From Batrachochytrium dendrobatidis JAM81 (lineage: Eukaryota; Chytridiomycota; Chytridiomycetes; Rhizophydiales): 64,000 nucleotides of DNA. The stretch spans positions 296,383 to 360,382 of the forward strand of contig NW_006281115.1 of NCBI RefSeq assembly GCF_000203795.2, in the 5' to 3' direction. Numbering within the stretch: the stretch's first letter is position 1; the number at the start of each line of letters is the position of its first letter. The translations under genes and the position numbers were made by a program. Below, in pieces: positions 46,084 through 56,790 of this stretch. The notes beneath the pieces were generated by a model. It searched no databases. It had not been told where the DNA came from and worked only from the letters and a program-made list of their open reading frames with translations.

Positions 46084-49000
46084 ATGTCACTTGCATATAC
46101 TTCTCCTTGTGGAGATTGGAATCCTCTGGCTGACAAGTTTTATCGGTATTGAATTGCAGTCGAGTATCAAGATTCGAGTGTCGGTTACTAATATGAAATC
46201 GTTGTAATTCAATCATGAATTGAGTTGAATAGTAAATATGAACTCTATCAAATGATATGGAATAAAGTGGACTTGGCAAAGATGACTGTTGCAGCAGCTC
46301 CATTTGGTGGTCCAATTGGTAGAGTGATGCTTGCATTCAGGTCAAGACTAGTTCATTCTTGTCTTGACTCGATATTGACTACTCCGCTTTATCATCAAAA
46401 TGACCCATTCTTGTCATGTATTCAATCTAGCCATGATGCGCAACGATCGTAAAATGGTGGCAGTAGCTGCTTTGAGCTCAAAGCCTGTCATGCACATCTA
46501 CACTTCATCAGGAAAACTACTCACTCAGTTTCAGGCAAGTTTAAATCATCGTGCAAAGTAGTGTGAATACAAAGATTGACAGATGAGTCTTGTGTAGTGG
46601 GACAAGAGTAGAATTATTGTTATGGGATGGACACTCAAGGAGCGACTAGTGTGTGTGATGGAATACGGTTCGCTGCGTCTTTATGATCTTCAAGGCGATT
46701 TTGTTCAGATTACTCTCGGCGAGGTAAATGTGTGATGTTTTGATAGATTCCTAATCAGTCATGTCTTGTAGGTTTCTAATTCAAATTCAGGAAGCAAAAG
46801 AGAATGGTGTGCTTGATGCTCATGTATGGGAAAATAGCGCTGTAATTCTTACTACAAATCTAAAACTTATTCTTGTCGCAAATCTCGATGAACCACGACC
46901 CATCTTATTGGCAAATCCTGGTCTGGTTCAACCACCTCATTCGTGGTCATTTATTTCTGCCACGTATAGTCTAAGCAAACATGTTGAAATTCTGTTGGCA
47001 GTCAACAACACCATTGTGGTCGTGGATGCAAAAAATGCTCAGGATCAAGTAGGTTGATATCTTACTGTTGGACATATACTATTCCATAAACTGTACGTGT
47101 ACTTTTGATACTGATCCGCGCTTGTTCAAAATCAATAGATGCTTCAGCAAGGCCCGTTTACTAGAATGGCCGTATCGCCCAATGCAAAATTTCTTGCTCT
47201 ATTCACTGCTAATGGAAGGTTATGGGTTGTATCATCTGATTTTCAAACTAATCTCGCTGAATTTCGAACCAACTCAAGTGTTCCACCCTTGCAAATGACA
47301 TGGTACATTATCAATCCACCGATTTTAAATTATCTTGAAACGCCCCAAATCTTGTGTTCATGTCCAGTTCTATTTTATAACACGAGGTTTTTATATGAAA
47401 TTTAGGTGCGGTAATGATTCAGTACTGTTGCATTGGGAGGATACAATTCTCATGGTAGGCCCATCAGGAGATTGGATCAAGCAAGTACAAACATGTCATG
47501 AATGCTTTAAAAGCGCGCTCATATAAACTAATATCCGAGTTGATTTAGATATGCACACGAAGGTGTTGTTCATATTGTTAACGAGATTGATTGTGCACGG
47601 ATTATCAGCAACACTCGATGTGAGCTCCTTGAACGTGTTCCAGGTAATCCACGTTTTAATTGTATTCCGATTCAATGAGTAAAGTTATAGTCTATTCAAT
47701 ACTGTTTTCTGCTAAAACTCGACTATGTAGTGGTTACTGAAACCATTTTTCGAATTGGATCTACTGCTCCTGGAGCTATTTTGTTTGATGCACGAGAGCA
47801 TTTTGAGGTTTGTCCAACTTGATTACACATTATGCATGATATAGTCGTGTAGCATTAACCCTTATAAATGAGTATAGAAACAAAGTCCCAAATGTGATGA
47901 AAACATTCGTAGCATTCGCGGACAATTGATGGAAGCTGTCACGTCATGTATTGATGGTGCTTGCAACGAGTTTGACATTCAGCTACAAAAAGCTTTACTT
48001 CGCGTAAGTGGTGCATGACACAGAAACTAGCAATTAGTGTAGTAAACCCTGTAGTTCCAATATTGACATTGATGTGGTAAATAGGCTGCATCTTTTGGAA
48101 AGGCTTATCTTGACTCGTTTTCAGCTGATAGATTTGTCAAGGCGTGTCAATCCATTCGTGTTTTGAATGCTCTTCACAATAACCAGATTGGTATTCCACT
48201 CACATACAAGCAGTACGTTGTATTTTCATTGCTGCTTTTTGGAAGCGTATCTACTAGTGATACGGATGAGTTCTAACCGTGTGGTTATGTTTCAGGTACC
48301 AGCACATATCGCCTGAAGGATTGATTGATCGATTGATTAATCGGAGAGAGCATCTTTTAGCTCGACGAATTTGCGAATACCTTAGAATGCCCATTGATCG
48401 TGTTTTGATTGATTGGGCACGGGTCAAGGTATGTAGTGTGGGTTACAAAAGTCACCATCTATGTTGAATGTTTACAAGCATGCATGTTTATTTTTGCGTG
48501 CTGCTTTACTTTAAATCTCAAACACATGTATAGGTCAAGCAATCTACAGATGATGAAGAGACTGTATGTCGAATGATTGTTGAAAAAATGAATGATCGAC
48601 CAGGAATATCATTTGCAGAAATTGCCAAAGCTGCCTATGCTGTTGGCCGAATCAAGCTTGCTACAAAGGTGCGTTTTTGTATTCATTGAATGATGTAGAG
48701 CAAATGCAGTGATTGATATGTTGATGAATGATGTTTGGTTTAGCTTTTGGATTTTGAGCCATCTCCTTCTGATCAAGTTCCGCTTTTACTTAGCATGCAG
48801 CAGGATGAATCGGCACTGACCAAGGCTGTTGAATCATTTGATACGGATCTAGGTATGTCATGGGTTACAATCACCATTGATGTGTGAATTCACTCCAACT
48901 GATTCTTGTTTTATTACACCTATATTGTTATGGGTATGCAATGTCGGGGTATAGTGTATCTTGTAGTATTGCACATGAAACGCAAACTGCCGCTAGCCGA

Positions 49001-49869
49001 CTTTTTCCGGATTATTAGCACCAAGCCGCTTGCATGCAATTTGCTCGAGTTGTATGCGCGTGAACAAGATCCTCAACTCCTCTACGACTTTTATTACCAA
49101 GATGATCGAAGGGTATCCAGTGCAAACCTGATACTTGACGAGAGTTGTGCAGACAAGGCAAGAGTACATTTGTGTTTTAAAACAGAGTTGATCTACTCAT
49201 CCATTGAATGTATAGGATATACCGTCGCGACTGTTGAAATTAAAAAAAGCGATAAAACTATACGGAGAAGAAAAGGAAAGCATATTTGAAACCAAGGTAA
49301 TGTTTTGATCAAGAATTTTTGTAATTGATTTCATCATCACTAATGGTTTTAAAGTCACTGGAGGATCAAAGTAAACTGCTACAAATTCAGTCCACGCTCG
49401 AGCGAGAACTTACAGGACAAACGTTTCTTGATTTATCAGTGACCGATACAGTATTCAAATGTTTGATTCTAGGACACATGAGTCGAGCACTTAAAATCAA
49501 GAGTGATTTAAAAATGGATGATCGTAGGTTTGCCTGGTTAGAGTTGCGTGCTATTATTCAAAACGAAACATGGGAAGCACTGGACAAAGTAAGTGGTGGA
49601 TGTTGGGTCAGTTTGGGTATTTAATCTAACACTGAACTCTGCATATGATTGGACGATGCGACTGGATACAACTGTTTTAGTTTGCTAAATCAAACCCCAA
49701 ATTTGGACACAAGCATGTGGTCGAATCTTTGTTGGAGGCTGGTCATGGATTCAGAGCAGAACTGTTTGTCGAGTCGTTGGGAAGATCCATATCGACTGTT
49801 GCGCACGGGGAACTCAAGGCACATATTGCTAATCTACAACAACCCGGTGTAACGGATGTCAGAACATGA
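46084..49869 (+). CDS. VPS16: Vacuolar sorting protein VPS16 (HOPS/CORVET core)
   Basis: More than fifteen short exons, roughly 830 residues. VPS16 is a class C core subunit of the CORVET and HOPS tethers that drive endosome and vacuole fusion, and binds VPS33. Start at 46,084 ([22 protein letters not shown]; exon 1 46,084-46,145, exon 2 46,233-46,318, exon 3 from 46,431). The N-terminal half is the beta-propeller, with [28 protein letters not shown] and [18 protein letters not shown]. The C-terminal helical half has [75 protein letters not shown] and [20 protein letters not shown]. The intron after exon 3 uses a GC donor (CAG|GCAAGT at 46,534). Ends at 49,869. Family call is very sure; a few small exons are approximate. 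Confidence 0.94.
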
Positions 49870-50093
49870 CGATCGCCAAAGGCTTTGGAATTGACTTTTT
49901 GATTGAACCCAACCTGCTTATGCAATGACTTTGCATACATATCAGTAAAAAATCAAAATAAAACAAGGTTGGAGTGAAAAAATATATTGTTTTTGGAAGT
50001 TTAAAGATGCAAGAGTTCAAGTATTGAAAGGATGAAAAGGCAACTGGAACACGATCTGGAGATAAAGTGGACATCAACAGATACGCGCTACGT

Positions 50094-52141
50094 TTACATC
50101 ATACCGCCCATACCACCCATGCCGCCCATACCACCCATGCCGCCCATAGCAGGTGCAGCACCCTCCTTGGTAGGAGCATCGACAATCATTGCCTCGGTAG
50201 TAGTCAAAAGCGAAGCAACACTGCTAGCATCATAGAGAGCAGTGCGCTGAACCTTGAGTGGATCAATAATACCTTCCTTGATCATATCCACATACTGGCC
50301 TGTGGCAGCATTGTATCCATAGCTAAAGGAAGTCTCGTTGGTATCTTTCAATCCCTCTTTTGGAGGAGTGTAGGATTCAAGCAAGCGACCCACCACCACA
50401 GATCCTTCCTCGCCAGCATTATCGACGATAATGCGAGTTGGAGCAAGAATAGCTTTGCGGACGATATCGACACCAAGATTTTGGTCAAAGTTTTCAAGCT
50501 TGAGGCTTTGGAGAAGACGACTAGCCTTGATAAAGGCGGTACCTCCACCGGGAACGATGCCCTCTTCGACGGCAGCACGAGTGGCATTAAGAGCATCATC
50601 GAATCGATCCTTTTTCTCGCCCACTTCAACTTCGGAACCACCACCGACTTTAATGACAGCAACACCGCCAGAGAGCTTAGCAAGACGCTCCTGAAGTTTT
50701 TCACGCTCGTAGTCGGAGACTGTGGAGGTGATGAAAGAGCGAAGCTGATCGCAACGTTGGCTAACGGCATCCTTGGATCCAGCACCATTGAGGAAAATGG
50801 TGTCATCCTTTGTGACGGTGGCAAGAGCAGCTGAGCCAAGATCTTCAAAAAGACACTTTTCGAGCTTAATGTTGACTTCATCGCTAAAAACGGTTCCTCC
50901 TGTGAGAATAGCCATGTCTTGCAAGATTGCCTTGCGGTTGTCACCGAATCCGGGTGCCTTGACACAGGCGACTTGAAGCTGTCCACGAAGTTTGTTGAGG
51001 ATGCATGCAGCGAGAGCCTCACCGTCGATATCCTCGGCAATAATGAGAAGTGGACGACGCTTTTGTGCAGAGATTTCAAGAGCAGGAAGTAGATCCTGAA
51101 GGGAAGAGATCTTGCGCTCAGAAAAAAGAAGAAGAGGTTTTTCAAACTCAATCTTCTGGGTGCGAGCATCAGTAACAAAGTAAGGTGAAATGAAACCACG
51201 ATCAAAACGCATGCCTATTGAAAGCAATACATATTGGAATCAGTACATGACACCACATCAAAACCATTTGTAAAAAGTTGAATTAAAAAACTACCTTCAG
51301 TGACCTCGAGCTCATCAACAAGAGTTTTGCCTTCCTGGACGGTAATGACACCTTCTTTGCCCACCTTTTCCATGGCATTAGCAATGACTTGACCAACGTG
51401 CTTATCACCGTTGGCAGATATGGTAGCAACCTGAGCAATTTCCTGCGAGGTGGTGATGGGACGAGCGTTTTCCTTCAAGAAGCGAACCACAAGATCCACA
51501 GCTTGATGAACACCTTTACGAAGATCCATAGAGTTGACACCTGCAGCGACATTTTTGAGACCCTCTGAGAAAATAGCACGAGTAAGAATGGTGGCAGTGG
51601 TGGTACCGTCACCAGCAGCCTCGTTTGTCTTGCTAGCAACATCTTGAACGAGACGAGCACCGAGATTCTCGAATTTGTCTTCCAAAACAATTGATTTTGC
51701 AACTGTAACACCATCCTTGGTGATCTTTGGAGATCCATATGTTTGTTCTAACCATTTAATGAAATAACAAAACAAATCATGCAAGTTTTTGTAAACCAAA
51801 GATTAAAAGAGAGTCAGCAAGAAAGTGAAGCCAACATAACGATCGATTCAATAAAAAAATGTAAAACAGATCACTCAAACCAAGACATTCATAAACCAAA
51901 GTGAGCAGCAATGAAATAGAATTCAAGACATTGATCAATACATACCAATGATCACATTGCGACCTTTTGGTCCCAGAGTGACAGCAACGGCCTTGGCAAG
52001 AATATCAACGCCTTTAGCCATTCGTTGACGACCATCTTGACCAAAAAGAACTTCTTTATGGGATGAATAATGACGAATGGAAACAGAACTTCTTACGACA
52101 GTAGATCTGGTTCTGAGAGCAGCAACAGCAGCAGAGAACAT
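50094..52141 (-). CDS. HSP60: Mitochondrial chaperonin HSP60 (Cpn60, GroEL family)
   Basis: Three exons, 52,141-51,946, 51,747-51,295 and 51,214-50,094; 589 residues. HSP60 forms the mitochondrial folding chamber and works with the HSP10 lid. The first 25 residues are rich in Arg, Ser and Ala (a matrix presequence), followed by the mature start around [18 protein letters not shown]. Hallmarks: [26 protein letters not shown] (ATP site), [62 protein letters not shown] and the Gly-Met C-terminal repeat ending GGMM. The presequence is split from the body by a phase-1 intron. HSP10 starts 181 bp away on the opposite strand. Identification is certain. Confidence 0.98.
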
Positions 52142-52322
52142 GATAATAAATTGGATAAGTTGAACTCGACGATCAGATTTTGATTTTCTGAAAACCTTTT
52201 TTTATTTGCAGAATTTTTGTTCCTAAAAGTTCGATTGTTTCGACTTTTGTTTCCTTTCGATCAGATTCGAGTCTTTTCTTCAACTTAAAGCGACTGTTGT
52301 TTTTATCAAGTTTTCAATCGTC
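52142..52322. promoter_or_regulatory. Bidirectional heat-shock promoter, HSP60/HSP10
   Basis: The 181-bp gap between divergent chaperonin start codons contains a perfect step-type heat-shock element at 52,256-52,278: TTC, 7 nt, TTC, 7 nt, TTC. A second pair with the same spacing is at 52,220-52,222 and 52,230-52,232, followed by a further TTC at 52,239-52,241 (6-nt gap). Step-type elements bind heat-shock factor HSF1 in yeasts. No TATA box is obvious. Confidence 0.7.
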
Positions 52323-52823
52323 ATGGTATTCAAACTGTCTGATCGTTTGTGTTCATTCACTTGATAACTAACTGCTTTAACTTGTCTTTAGTCTGCTGTT
52401 AAACGTATTCTCCCTCTCTTTGATCGAGTCTTGGTTCAGCGTATCAAGGCTGCTGAGGTTTTAATACTCTTTTAAACTGAAAATCAACTTGAATTTCATA
52501 TTACTAAATCAATCTTGTATCAACAATAGAGAACTGCTTCTGGTCTTTTCATTCCTGAAAATGCTCAAGAAACTCTCAACGAAGCTGTTGTAATTGCTGT
52601 TGGTCCTGGAGCTCCTGGTCAGGTAATAGTTGAAGTTGAACTTCAAGTCGTGTAGAAATTCTGATCTAATTTTATTTTACAGAATGGTGTCGTTTGTCCA
52701 GTTTCAGTTCAGGAAGGTGAGCGTGTGCTCTTGCCTCCATTCGGCGGTAATGCTGTCAAGATTGGTGATATCGAATACACTCTGTACAGAGACTCGGAAC
52801 TCCTCGCTAAATTGCAGTCTTGA
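52323..52823 (+). CDS. HSP10: Mitochondrial co-chaperonin HSP10 (GroES family)
   Basis: Four exons: 52,323-52,325, 52,392-52,457, 52,530-52,622 and 52,683-52,823, 100 residues. HSP10 caps the HSP60 chamber. Exon 1 holds only the ATG start codon; it is followed by GTATTC and splices in phase to SAVKRILPLFDRVLVQRIKA. The mobile loop region (TASGLFIPENAQETLNEAVV) is in exon 3, and the final exon has VQEGERVLLPPFGGNAVKI and YTLYRDSELLAKLQS. The length is the family norm (about 100). No other in-frame Met is available at the start of exon 2, so the 3-nt exon is required. Shares the heat-shock promoter with HSP60. Confidence 0.97.
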
Positions 52824-52947
52824 ATTCCTAAACATCATTCTATCGCACAAATAAAATTCTTTAAAAATTATTCAAGAAACTCTTGTGTTTGTCTCGGGCA
52901 TAAAAGAGTGATTGCAATTCATTCAACTTCTCATTGTCATATTGCAT

Positions 52948-54767
52948 TTATTCTTTGTTGGGAAAGTATTTGTATGGATTTAAAATGCCTTTTGGGTCAA
53001 ACGTCTGCTTCAAGCTACGCATCATTGCAATCGCATCTTTGGTTTTGGAATGAGACAAGTATATGGTCTTTGAAAGTCCAATCCCATGCTCAGCCGACAC
53101 GGATCCGTGTGCTGTTTGAACCAAATCATACACTTTTGGCTCAATTGCACGTTCGATATCTTTAGACCATTCACTAGCAATCACGTTCAAATGGAGATTT
53201 CCATCTCCTACGTGTCCAAACCCAACCACTTGTTTTACAAATGGTTTTCCAGACATTGAATCTGTCATCACTCCTACTTGTGAAAGATGTTGACGCATAT
53301 CGGTTACCAATCCATACAGTTTGGGTAATGGCACACTTAGATCGTACTTGTAATTAGGTCCTTCCTTGGCACAGGCTTCAGTGATGGATTCCCTAATACT
53401 CCAAAATGCTGCTACTTGGGTCGCATCTTGCGCTACAGTACCATCCACAACCCATCCTTTTTCCATCACACTGTCAAGAAACGTTGTGAGTTTTTCGTCA
53501 TCATGATCCTTGTTTGAGCCCGATGTTTCAATCAAGACATAAAATTGTGCAGCAGTGTCAAAGGGTAGTCGTGACGTAGCAATATGCTTTTGAACCAATG
53601 CCATGCAGGATGCGTCAAAAAACTCGAATGCAGATAGAATTTCTGATAAATGACCACGAGCTTCTTGAAAGAGTTTCTGAACACTCTCGTAGGAAGATAC
53701 ACCAAGAACCGCTTTAAAATAAAGCAACGAATATTGGATCAACAGGTTTGATATTAAAAGAGTTGCATGACAATCAAATAAGCTTACCAACATTCACGGC
53801 CTTTGGTTTTAAAGGAGTAAGAATTGATGCAGCAGTGATGATTCCCAATGTGCCTTCAGAACCAATAAAGAGTTGCTTGAGATCGTATCCGGTATTGTCC
53901 TTGCGCAATGGTTTTCCCAGTTCAACAATGGTTCCATCTGCCAACACCACCTCCATGGATAAAACAGTACCATGAAGACTTCCATATCGAAGCAGACGCA
54001 ATCCACCAGCATTTGTAGCTAGATTCCCACCAATATGACAACTTCCCTTTGCACCAAGATCTAGCATTCAACACGGATGGTTTAAATCAGTCATTATACA
54101 TCAATGCAGTTCAATCAAACCTTGAACTTACCCAAAGGCATCATGTATCCTTTTTCAGCCAACATATGATCCAAAGACTCCAGAATGCATCCAGCTTCGC
54201 AAGTCAAGATTCCCGATTCTTGATCAAAAGCACGAATCCGGCTCATGGCTTGAGTGCTCAACACAACCTCATCATGAACTGGAACACTTCCACCCACAAG
54301 ACCCGTATTTCCACCCTGCGGAACCACACCTATACGATGATCATTACAATACTTGAGAAGTTGGGATACCTGATGCGATGTTTTTGGTTTTAGAACCAAT
54401 TGAGACTGTCCACGAAACTTTCGCATCCAATCCTACAAGTAGATTATATCAAGACAGTGTAATATGACATTCTTGTCAATATAATGTTTTCATTGATATG
54501 AATAGAAATCATACTTACTTGATTAAAAGGCAAGAGAGCATCAGGATCAGTACCATCCACTACACTAGTTTCATCAGGAAGTATTTTTTTGAATGCAGCA
54601 ATATCATTGGAATCGAGTGTTTTGAAGGCAGGATTACGCTTGATGGAAGGAAATCGAGTTGCAGTGAGAGGAACAGCAGTTTTTGTAGTGTATGAACGAA
54701 GATGGAGAATTGCTCTTGAATGCATGAGTGAGTTGCTAGTGATAAAAGATAAGTTGAATCGAAGCAA
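52948..54767 (-). CDS. D2HGDH: D-2-hydroxyglutarate dehydrogenase (FAD-linked, mitochondrial)
   Basis: Five exons on the minus strand, about 520 residues. This FAD enzyme oxidises D-2-hydroxyglutarate to 2-oxoglutarate; relatives include yeast Dld2/Dld3 and D-lactate dehydrogenases. The start at 54,767 gives a basic, Ser-rich presequence (an internal Met 14 codons on is an alternative). FAD-binding PCMH domain: [21 protein letters not shown] (54,330-54,270) and [21 protein letters not shown] with [19 protein letters not shown] (54,060-53,850). The C-terminal FAD-oxidase domain is 53,710-52,948, with [14 protein letters not shown] (metal and substrate His residues) and [13 protein letters not shown]. 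The overall match is closer to D-2-HGDH/Dld2 than to D-lactate dehydrogenase, judged by eye. It lies head to head with a WD40 gene, 194 bp between starts. Confidence 0.9.
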
Positions 54768-54961
54768 TGGCGGAGTCGTGATTCAAGCCATTGAATGCAC
54801 TGATTAATACAATATTCACTATGGATCGTGATGACTTGATTATCAACAGACAAGTTTAGATCCGACTTGAGGTTCAAATTCTAAAAAAACACTGATAATC
54901 ATCTTTCCATTATAACAGACTTATTCCGTGTTATTGAGATTCAAGTTTGAATTAAACGATA

Positions 54962-56637
54962 ATGATGCAGACTGATGGTATGGGTCCGAATATATCTACA
55001 GATGAAGATCACTTTTTCCAGAGTGATTTGTCTTTGAAGCAACAGCTTGCTCGTAAGGAGAAGCAGATTCAGTTTGGATCAAAAGGGTTTCCTTTGCAAC
55101 TACCTTCCAAAGTATTGGCCATGGAATTGGTTCAGTGTTTGGATCAAGACACATCCAACCAAGATATAAAGGAAGGTGAAAGAGAGTGGATTCCCAAGGG
55201 TGTATGTGCTTATGTTGGCGAGTCAGGTCATGTTGCTCGCAAGATAAACCTTCAGGTAGACTACTTTGCATACATGCTATCTTGTATTCAAAAGGAGTTT
55301 GATAAGCATTGATGGTTGTGTATGCCAACACTCGTGAATTTTTGATGTGCAGTCTGGAGCCATGATTCGAGTGTTTAAAGGACATTCTGGTCCCGTCACT
55401 TCTTTAGCCATTCTATACGATACAAAGGGTAAAGATTCCATCTTGTTCACTGGCTCTTGGGATAAGACGATCCGAAAATGGAACACAGAGGTACAGTCTT
55501 GTAATGGTTTAATGGTTTTTATGATCAAGAATCAAGTCGAGTCTAAATGTATTCAAATGATTATACTCGCTATTTAGAATGCAAACCAACTTTTTTGTAT
55601 TTCATTCCACAATGATTTTGTCAAAAGTGTTTGTCTGTTTGGTGATGTCTTGTACAGTGCATCGACCGATAAGACCATTTGTCAGTGGGATGGCAATACA
55701 GGGAAACACGTTAAAACCATGCGTGGACATACTCGTGGTGTAGAAACCATTCTTGTTACTCAAGATGGATCCACCTTGTTCTCTGCTTCGTCTGATGGAT
55801 CTATCCGAAAATGGGATACTGCAACAGGAAAAGAAGTTGCAGTGTTGAATGGACACGATACTTCTGTGTATGGATTAGCTCTATCTGAAGATGAATCAGA
55901 ATTATGGTCAGGTAAGTTATTTTCAAACCTTCTTGTAAGATTCCTTTATATCTTGGTTGATTTTAATTTCTGGATCGAGTAGCCTCTGCTGACAAGACAG
56001 CACGTCGTTGGGATCTTGAGGTAATTTTATTTAAACTTGAATCATGTAACAAGTCTATAGTGCTCACATGAATGATATAGACCAATGCATGCACAGCAAC
56101 ATTTGAACATCCAGACTTTGTTCGATCAGTTCTGATAGTAGAAGATCATGGTATAGTGATTACTGGATGCCGTGATGAAAACATGCGAATGTGGAACACG
56201 GCGGCAAGTATTTGGTTTATACTCGAGCATGCATGACATGACCAAGAATATAAACTCATTATCATGTACTGGTGAATTGAATAGACAGATAAATGTGTTA
56301 AAACCATTGAAGCTCATACAGGAGAAGTGTCATCCATCAAGTATACAGGAAAACATACTATTTTGAGCGGATCTTTAGACAACACAATTCGGTTTTGGTC
56401 AATCAGTAAGTTATTTAAACATGATTTTAACAAGACAAAATACTGACATGATTATGAATAAACAACTGAATCTCAGCGCAAGAACTCTCACAAGAACTTT
56501 TGACAAAACACTCGAACAAGACGGTAAAAACAGCGAGTTTAACTCAAGCCAGCAAGGAACGCGTGGAATCAACAGCGTTAATATCCGAACAAGAAGAGCG
56601 TGAGCTAGCCGAACTGATGGAAAATGAAGAGAAATAA
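54962..56637 (+). CDS. WD40-repeat protein, family not identified
   Basis: About seven exons, roughly 440 residues. The N-terminal 100 residues are not a known domain (contains KQQLARKEKQIQFGSKGFP and LPSKVLAMELVQ). At least six WD40 blades follow: FKGHSGPVTSL...GSWDKTIRKW, FCISFHNDFVKSV...ASTDKTICQW, MRGHTRGVETI...ASSDGSIRKW, LNGHDTSVYGL...ASADKTARRW, FEHPDFVRSV...GCRDENMRMW and IEAHTGEVSSI...GSLDNTIRFW. The C-terminus is a charged helix (ISEQEERELAELMENEEK) after a splice at about 56,405. Two adjacent Met codons (54,962 and 54,965) make the start ambiguous by one residue. Beta-propellers bind proteins; no specific partner can be named from the sequence. Confidence 0.88.
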
Positions 56638-56790
56638 AGTTGACCATTTAAGTTGTCGGATCTTGAAGTTGACATAAAGTTGACAGTACACCTTGCATCA
56701 ACTATTGATTCAAGGCATCGTTGATAACAGGATTGGTGTGTGTATTGAGTGGGTTGAATTGGTTGAATTGGACTTGAGATAGTCAATACT

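Noticed and set aside
50067..50834. 255-codon plus-strand open frame opposite HSP60
   Set aside because: It is antisense to highly conserved HSP60 codons and has no recognisable domain.
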